Shown: piece after piece, positions 30,101 to 35,797 of the stretch
Position numbering within the stretch: position 1 is the stretch's first letter
Layout: the number at the start of each line of letters is the position of its first letter
Assembly: GCA_000226015.1 (NCBI GenBank)
Contig: JH153611.1
Coordinates: 119,974-155,770 of the forward strand
From: Mnemiopsis leidyi
Taxonomy: Eukaryota > Ctenophora > Tentaculata > Lobata > Bolinopsidae
DNA: 35,797 bases
Direction of reading: 5' to 3'
Made by a program: the position numbers and the translations under genes
Notes under the pieces: model-generated
Databases searched by the model: none
Told to the model about the DNA's origin: nothing
The model's input: the letters and a program-made list of their open reading frames with translations, nothing else

Positions 30101-30229
30101 ATGTGTCCACGTGCAGCTATTTTTGTACTCTCATTGCGGCTACTGCACTTTTTACTGTGTGTGGCGTGGAACATCGTGATCGAGGATTTACAGAAGGTGG
30201 AAATTATAATCAGGACTAGCAGACCAAAG
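30101..30229 (+). CDS. Candidate first exon with signal peptide
   Basis: 43 codons from an ATG to a donor, AAAG|GTATAG. The first 22 residues look like a secretory signal: a basic start (MCPR), a hydrophobic core (AIFVLSLRLLHFLLCVA) and a likely cleavage near VA/WN. The remainder (IVIEDLQKVEIIIRTSRPK) is charged. It could begin a secreted or membrane protein. No downstream exon was identified before the GPCR at 31391. A competing reading uses an acceptor (gtgcag, 30116) in another frame. Confidence 0.3.
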
Positions 30230-31390
30230 GTATAGAATATACATGTCACACACAAGCTTATACCTTTGTACATGATCACTCATGTATTATACATTTCATG
30301 TATAAACCATGTCCTTGTACTTAGGTTGGATTTGAAATGACCAGAAGCTAAGGGCCTATAAAAGGCCTCCGCCTAGCATTAGCAATAATGTTAAAAGTGT
30401 TGAAGTTGAACTGTATAAATTGTGATAGTGATAGTGTATCAATCGTAAAAGTTATAAGGTGGTTGGTTTTTCCATCAATGGAGTACTGGTGAAGTAAACA
30501 TTATAAAACAATGGACTAAAATTTTGGAGAAAGTCTAAAATATTGGCTACATGTATATAACACTACCGTCTCTAAATCACGTGTTGTAAGCTGATATTAG
30601 AAGTGAGAGTGAGTGGTGTACACACCATGATTCAACATAGCACTGGTAGTGGCCGAGTTGTCTGAGTCAGAATGATCTATGATGTGATACTGATTCAGGA
30701 TGACATGATCTAGGGTGGGATGATTTTTAAATCTCAACAGATAAGTAAAAACAAACTAGGATAGAAATAAAACTTATTGTCGACAAAAAACTTGCCGAGT
30801 ACTTCTTGATACTACTAAATGAGAGATTTCAGGTAAATCAAATTTCAGGCGAATCAGGTACAATTTTTGGTATATAGTTTGACTATTAGTATTTAGTAAT
30901 CTGTAATGTTGCTCCAATAGTATACAGAAATAAAAGCAGCTGAAATTACTGTCTATAATCTATATCAGAAGTCTACAATTTCAGTTCCCAGAATTCGTAT
31001 AGCTTCTCTTCATAAATCCATTTCTGTAGTATTTTGATACCCTTCTTTGTTCTTGCGAAAAAGCTTAAACGATCTGCTTGATTTACACAATTAATGGACG
31101 TCAGAACTCTTGGGAGGGATTGGTAAATTTTGAAAATATCTAAACCTTATTTCTCGATATTTATCAGTTCTGCCTGAGTTCTTGGTGGTCAAATGCTCTC
31201 ACGTGGTCAACTTGACATAGATTGCCGTACCGATACAGAATCAATGGTGGCCGGTAGGACCAATAGATAACGATATTGAGGAATGAGATAATAGTACGTT
31301 AAAAGAATTTTGAACTCCTCCAAAAGAGGACTGACGTCCGTTAATCGTATTAGAAATCTCCCTTTTCAATAGTAATCTAGAAAAAGAATT
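30230..31390. other. Intergenic region before the GPCR
   Basis: A+T-rich, no gene seen. A small cluster of splice-like strings (ttcag|gtaaat, atttcag|gcgaatcag|gtaca) near 30829-30860 is noted but unsupported. Confidence 0.5.
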
Positions 31391-32452
31391 ATGGTGAACG
31401 TTACTAATATGAGCGCTAGAATGGTAACCCCGGAAACCCCTGCCAACTACCTGAACCTCACTACCTCACAAGTAGTGCCACTAGGTATTTTCTGTTTCTT
31501 CATGACCTTCTTCGGTATTCTCGGCAACGGTACAGTCCTGTACTCCTCAATCCGCTACAACTCTATCAGGCTAGACAAGATCTCCCTGATATTCGTAAAG
31601 AACCTCGCTGCAGCTGATATCCTCTATACCATCTTCGCTATCTTCCCCAACTTCATCACCTTCTCCGCTAGGAAGTGGGTGTTGGGTGCCGGGTGGTGTT
31701 TCATCAGCGCCCAACTCAGTTTCATACCGGGGTTAGCCAACATCTTCCTGGTCCTAAGTATCACCCTCTACAGGGTTGTACTGGTGGTGTCACCTTTTGA
31801 TATCACCCGGTCCATCACCGCCAGGATCATAGCAGGAAGCTTCTGGCTCGCTGCCATCATCTTCACCCTGGTTGTCGGGGTGATATTCAAGGTGAAGTCC
31901 GTCTTCAACCCTGACAATGGGACCTGCATGTCCTCACTGTACGACGATCCGAGAGCGAAGGAGGTGAACGCTATCTTCATGACTTTGTCTGTGGTGCTCC
32001 CCATGGTCTTCATCACTCTAGGAAATGTGATCCTCTGTGTCGTAGCTTTCAGACACTCCAACAGTTCAATGTTCTCGTGCGCCCCGACACGCCGCCGACG
32101 TCATCCTGCTGACGTGGACAAGCGGATACGACGTAGGAACAAGGGGCTAGTAATGACGTGTCTCCTTTCTGGAATGTTCGTGGCAAGCTGGCTACCCTTC
32201 ATAATCTACAACTCTATCAAAACCAGAACCAAATCTGTGTCTCAGGTGCTGGATATTCTCTCTTTTCACTGTATCTTCATCAACACGTTCGGGAATCCCA
32301 TCCTCTATTCGCTGACGAACAAGCGGTTTGGCAAGTATGTGAAGGGAATGGTGCTGGCTTTCGTGCACTGTGACAGAAAGTATGGGAATAGACGAACTGT
32401 CTTTAAAGGTCTAGTCAGAGCCAGGTCCTCTGTCAGAGACCGAGCAGTCTAG
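31391..32452 (+). CDS. Class A (rhodopsin-like) G-protein-coupled receptor, intronless
   Basis: 353 residues in one exon with seven membrane segments, acting at the plasma membrane; the ligand is unknown. The N-terminus carries three N-glycosylation sequons (NVT 3, NMS 6, NLT 22). Class A landmarks: GN in helix 1 (N46), LAAAD in helix 2 (D75), cysteines C103 and C179 for the extracellular disulfide, W152 in helix 4, P204 in helix 5, SWLP in helix 6 (W267, P269) and NPILY in helix 7 (302-306) followed by a basic helix 8. The usual DRY at the end of helix 3 reads YRV (127-129): the arginine is kept, the acidic residue is lost. The third intracellular loop is very basic (TRRRRHP, KRIRRRN). The start is the first ATG of the frame. 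Intronless class A receptors are common in invertebrates; no subfamily is assigned. Confidence 0.95.
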   Translation: MVNVTNMSARMVTPETPANYLNLTTSQVVPLGIFCFFMTFFGILGNGTVLYSSIRYNSIRLDKISLIFVKNLAAADILYTIFAIFPNFITFSARKWVLGAGWCFISAQLSFIPGLANIFLVLSITLYRVVLVVSPFDITRSITARIIAGSFWLAAIIFTLVVGVIFKVKSVFNPDNGTCMSSLYDDPRAKEVNAIFMTLSVVLPMVFITLGNVILCVVAFRHSNSSMFSCAPTRRRRHPADVDKRIRRRNKGLVMTCLLSGMFVASWLPFIIYNSIKTRTKSVSQVLDILSFHCIFINTFGNPILYSLTNKRFGKYVKGMVLAFVHCDRKYGNRRTVFKGLVRARSSVRDRAV

Positions 32453-32828
32453 GTGGAGTGAATTATCAACAGTGAACTGTCAACTGCCTTTCTAGTAGAC
32501 CGTATTCCTGTCAGTGGATGGATTTGAAGTCGATAAGTTTAGGACATGATAATAATATCAAAGTTAAAATTTGTACAAACAAAAAGATTTAACAATTAAC
32601 ATAAAAATGATTTTTGTAAGGTAAGCATCCAGTGCAGTCACTGCTGGATCTCAGTGCGTGTCTCAGTCGTGTCTGGCGTCGTTTATGAAATTCTCAATAC
32701 TCATGGAATGAAACTTTATACTTTTGAATATATAAGGTTTTAAATACAACCTTTTTTTCTGTTCCTGTGATTTTACATTATACTGTTTAGCAAGACAATT
32801 TTCATGATTTGCTTGATTAATGCCGCTG

Positions 32829-32834
32829 AATAAA
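32829..32834 (+). promoter_or_regulatory. Possible GPCR poly(A) signal
   Basis: AATAAA followed by an A-run, 377 bp after the receptor stop codon. Confidence 0.4.
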
Positions 32835-32839
32835 AAAAA

Positions 32840-34017
32840 CAAACAAATAAAACGCTCGGATAACTGTTCGCTTGATAGCTGTTTAATATTTACAATTGAC
32901 ACTTGTCTCACTAAGTAGATTGGCAATGAAACGAACTATCTAACACAAGCCACAGAGATTCCGGTATGAAATTGAAATGTAGATCAAGAGGAGCTCAATT
33001 AATTACAGATAAAATCAAGTCGTGAATTTTAAATTGACATATGAGTCGGTGGGGTGTTTACTGAATGGTCTGAAATAGAATAATGTATCGTAGGGTCAAA
33101 TGCGTACAAATCCAATCAAGAAATTAGGCCGCGACTAGAATCATTACAAAATAGAGCATACATTACCGCTACCAAAATAACACTAGAAATGTTAAACGTT
33201 TAATTCAAATAAATCTATTTCAATATATAATGTTGCTTTTTTTGAATTTGATTTTAAAGCAATGATTCATGAGCCTGATATATGTCAATCTGAGACCCGT
33301 CCATTGCCCAATTCAAGTTTTTTGCAAAACCATCGGTATCAACAACATTCCTCGACTGCCATCTTCTAGTCATTAGTGAAAGGGAGTGCAATTAAAAATT
33401 TTAAATTTTCTACGACAATAACGTTAACTTAAAGCATTAAATAATCTCATATATACTTATAGCAAATTCCACACCATAATCAAACATGCCTTGCAAATTG
33501 CAATTTTTGGACTTTCTTAGATCAAGACAGACAAAAAGTTGACCATCAACTCTAGAGATTATTAGGAGAAGATAAACCCAGAATGGCAGAAAATCTCTAT
33601 CAGAGCAAAAGAGAATAACTTGTTAGGAAATCAACAGATTTTCCTTCTCACCACAAAAGATTACACTAAGAATATATATGTAGAGTACATATTCGTAATA
33701 TATTGCATAGTTTGTAGATAGTAAAAACTTGAGATGAAATTGTCCGTATTTGCATAGCAGCGGCCATCCGAGTACCATGGCAACCAAATAACTTTATATG
33801 CGAGAGTTTCAGCATCCCTCTTCGATATCTGGAAAAAATGAAGTCATTAAACGGGAACACTCATAGAGTAGCATATTCTTAATAGGAATTTAAAAGAAGC
33901 TTCCCTTATCGAAATTGCGTCTACTTCTTTCAGTCTATTTAAAGTCTATTCTATGATCTACTTCAGTCTACTCTATTAATCAACTAGTCTATTAATCAAC
34001 TTGTCACTTACGTTCCG
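32840..34017. other. Intergenic region between the GPCR and the calcium sensor
   Basis: A+T-rich with only short open frames; no gene, repeat array or RNA gene recognised. Confidence 0.6.
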
Positions 34018-34135
34018 TTAGTTTGAAGAGTCTGCAGATCCGCCCACGGAGTCACATTGCAGCAACCTCACGATGGAGGGGTCGCTCTTAGCTCCCTCCA
34101 CAAACTCAGCTAGAGACAGCTTACCGTCCAGGTTT
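34018..34135 (-). CDS. Calcium-sensor distal EF-hand 4 exon with stop
   Basis: Starts in phase 2 after acceptor gtttccag. With the upstream exon it forms the loop [12 protein letters not shown], then [17 protein letters not shown] and a serine-rich end (GGSADSSN). This matches the canonical NCS C-terminus. Confidence 0.93.
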
Positions 34136-35723
34136 CTGGAAACAGAGATTGGAAAGTTAAAGTTGGGTTGTGTCACACAAGAAGATGGGAGGGGGCAGGG
34201 AGTGTGATATTGGTATACAAGAGGGGTTTAAAACATGTATAGTTGTGTCGTTGTACGAAAGTTGAAGTGTTAAGGAATATCAGCTTTGCACTTCAGATGG
34301 TGGCTACTGGTTTGGTGTAGAAGCGACGTATATTTTGTTATTTAATGCATTTCCCTTATTATCGGAGTCTTAGGAGTTGTGGCCAATCATTCTACGTCAG
34401 AATATAAACGACAATTTTATTCTTCAAGCGGACCTCGATTTAATATGAATGATTGAATTACTTCTCGGGCATATTTTAAGCTGTTATTCGACGGAAAATA
34501 GTGATTTCAGAAAATATGCTGCTTCGAGTTTTGGATTGATATCATTCATTCAGAGCTCTGTTGAGAATCATTCCACCATAACAAGCTTTTACAACGGTTT
34601 AAAAAGCTTTGGAAGTTTGAATGCAACATCTTATGCCGTTATGCCACATTTTGGAGGCGAAGGCACTAATCTATGAAATTTCTCAATCGATTAGTTTGTA
34701 AAAGCTTAGAAGAAATTGAATTAAAATTAAATGCCTCAATCACTCTCTCAAATTCTACTCGGGTTGCAAAATTGGAGGTTAATGCCACTATAATTCACGC
34801 TTACAATTGACACGGGGTTGCAAAAGTTAAAACTGGTCACGGTCATGGTATGTAGCTGTAACGTGGTTCATGCGATCAGAGCCATGCCAGATGTTCCTAG
34901 CATTCCTAGCAGCCACGACAAAATCCAAATATAGATCACCCGACATCATATATACCTCAGTATTATATCACTATCCGCATTTGCGCCAATCAAAAATTCC
35001 GTGAAATCAACTAAACCATCATTGTTCCTGTTAGAGAGGGGAGCTCTCAAGATTCAGAACATTTATACGACATTTTGAGAACATTTTATGGAACAATTAG
35101 CGAGGCCAGGGACGAATTAAGGAGCATACAAATGTACAATGTACATAAAATATTAGTAATTTTACATTACCCGGAAGACAAAGAAAAGACGATACACCTT
35201 TAAACAGTAAGCACCTTTTAATATACATTTTCTGACATTTTCAACAACACCCTTCTTAAATAGACTTGTTTAGACTTGGACTGTAAAAGCTAAGACTTGA
35301 CGTTGTGCAGGCAGAATTACCTGTCCATCTGTTTGAAGATCTTGTCGACCCTCTTCTCAGGGGTTGACTCATCTTCAGGCATCTTCATGACGGTCCCAAC
35401 CATCTTGTAAATGGCACACACTATTTCCAGCATTTCCTGAAGTAACGCGAATACAGTTGATATAAGCAGTAAGCTCATAATACACTCAAGTTACAAAGAT
35501 CACGTGTTATTCTTACACTCAATAGCAGTCTTTCTCAACTCCCAGATCTAACAAAAACGGTCGGTAATCTACCAAATGGTCCAAAAAAAACCAGTAAAAA
35601 TAAAAAAGATCCTTACAGTTCTAGAGATGTATCCATTTCCATCAAGATCGTACATGCTGAAGGCCCATCTCAACTTATCTTCTAGCTTACCTCGTGACGT
35701 CACAGACAAGGCACATATAAACT
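34018..35723 (-). CDS. Neuronal calcium sensor, 3' half (hippocalcin/neurocalcin/NCS-1 type)
   Basis: Calcium-binding EF-hand protein of the NCS family, which acts as a membrane-linked calcium switch in neurons and sensory cells. The exons give [22 protein letters not shown]-hand 3 (loop [12 protein letters not shown]), a helix with [21 protein letters not shown]-hand 4 (loop starting MDR) and the tail [15 protein letters not shown]. These are near-identical to hippocalcin and neurocalcin over much of their length. The myristoylated N-terminus and EF-hands 1 and 2 lie beyond the right edge of the window, so about half the usual 190 residues are present. Two exons can supply EF-hand 4 (34956-35027 and 34018-34135). 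Confidence 0.95.
34136..34955 (-). other. Intron between the two EF-hand 4 exons
   Basis: 820 bp, A+T-rich. It would serve as 3' UTR if the proximal exon is used as a last exon. A 75-codon plus-strand frame at 34449 has no recognisable content. Confidence 0.6.
34956..35027 (-). CDS. Calcium-sensor proximal, alternative EF-hand 4 exon
   Basis: 72 nt in phase 2 on both sides, acceptor ctctctaacag, weak donor CTGAG|GTATAT. With the upstream exon it forms the loop [12 protein letters not shown] and then [14 protein letters not shown]. If the donor is ignored the frame reads two more codons (YI) and stops at 34946-34948, at nearly the length of the canonical helix. A minus-strand AATAAA lies at 34416-34421. 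Confidence 0.85.
35321..35436 (-). CDS. Calcium-sensor exon after EF-hand 3
   Basis: 38 codons plus 2 nt: [36 protein letters not shown]. Donor ACAG|GTAATT; both EF-hand 4 exons fit its phase. Confidence 0.95.
35617..35723 (-). CDS. Calcium-sensor EF-hand 3 exon
   Basis: Acceptor tcattttcag, donor AACT|GTAAGG. It encodes [20 protein letters not shown] and the EF-hand 3 loop [11 protein letters not shown]. It is the first exon of the gene inside the window. Confidence 0.95.
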
Positions 35724-35797
35724 CTGAAAATGATGAGATCGTCAGATTTGTTAAAAAAACAGTAAACATTATAGCTTGGGATGGAAACACTCGTCGA

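Noticed and set aside
31768-32373. Other open frames over the GPCR (minus strand and +1 frame)
   Set aside because: They are shadows of the receptor gene, which has all seven membrane segments and the class A motifs.

Overview
This window is nuclear DNA from an animal. Its genes are interrupted by GT-AG introns, it is about 40% G+C, it is full of minisatellites, and it carries a tRNA-headed SINE-like element. The gene content is a ciliary armadillo protein, a tyrosine kinase, a rhodopsin-class GPCR and a neuronal calcium sensor. That fits an invertebrate, perhaps a non-bilaterian such as a cnidarian, ctenophore or placozoan, but the sequence does not settle the phylum.

Layout. (1) 1-8100 is gene-poor: a 19-bp satellite at the left edge, a 39-bp minisatellite near 3.8-4.1 kb, a hairpin near 6.6 kb, a SINE-like element at 7.7-8.05 kb and one weak candidate first exon at 2717. 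(2) 8113-24554 (+) holds 13 exons of CFAP69, an axonemal central-apparatus protein. The exons join without a frame break into 589 residues that cover roughly the C-terminal two thirds of the family. The introns carry several tandem arrays. (3) 25730-28320 (-) is a convergent tyrosine kinase gene whose eight exons give a complete catalytic domain. (4) 29.3-30.3 kb contains conflicting small ORFs, including a signal-peptide-like exon behind a TATA box. (5) 31391-32452 (+) is an intronless class A GPCR. (6) 34018-35723 (-) is the 3' half of a neuronal calcium sensor (hippocalcin/neurocalcin/NCS-1 type) with two competing exons for the fourth EF-hand; its 5' end lies beyond the window.

The genes are not an operon and need not share a pathway. 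Three of them (kinase, GPCR, calcium sensor) are signalling proteins and one is ciliary.

The most unusual signal is that tandem duplications in CFAP69 repeatedly sit on splice sites. One intron opens with a run of copies of the preceding exon's 3' end plus its donor. Three other introns end in duplicated acceptor regions; two of those contain branch-point-like CTAAC and pyrimidine tracts. A 21-bp minisatellite carrying the CRE palindrome TGACGTCA starts exactly on the CFAP69 stop codon.
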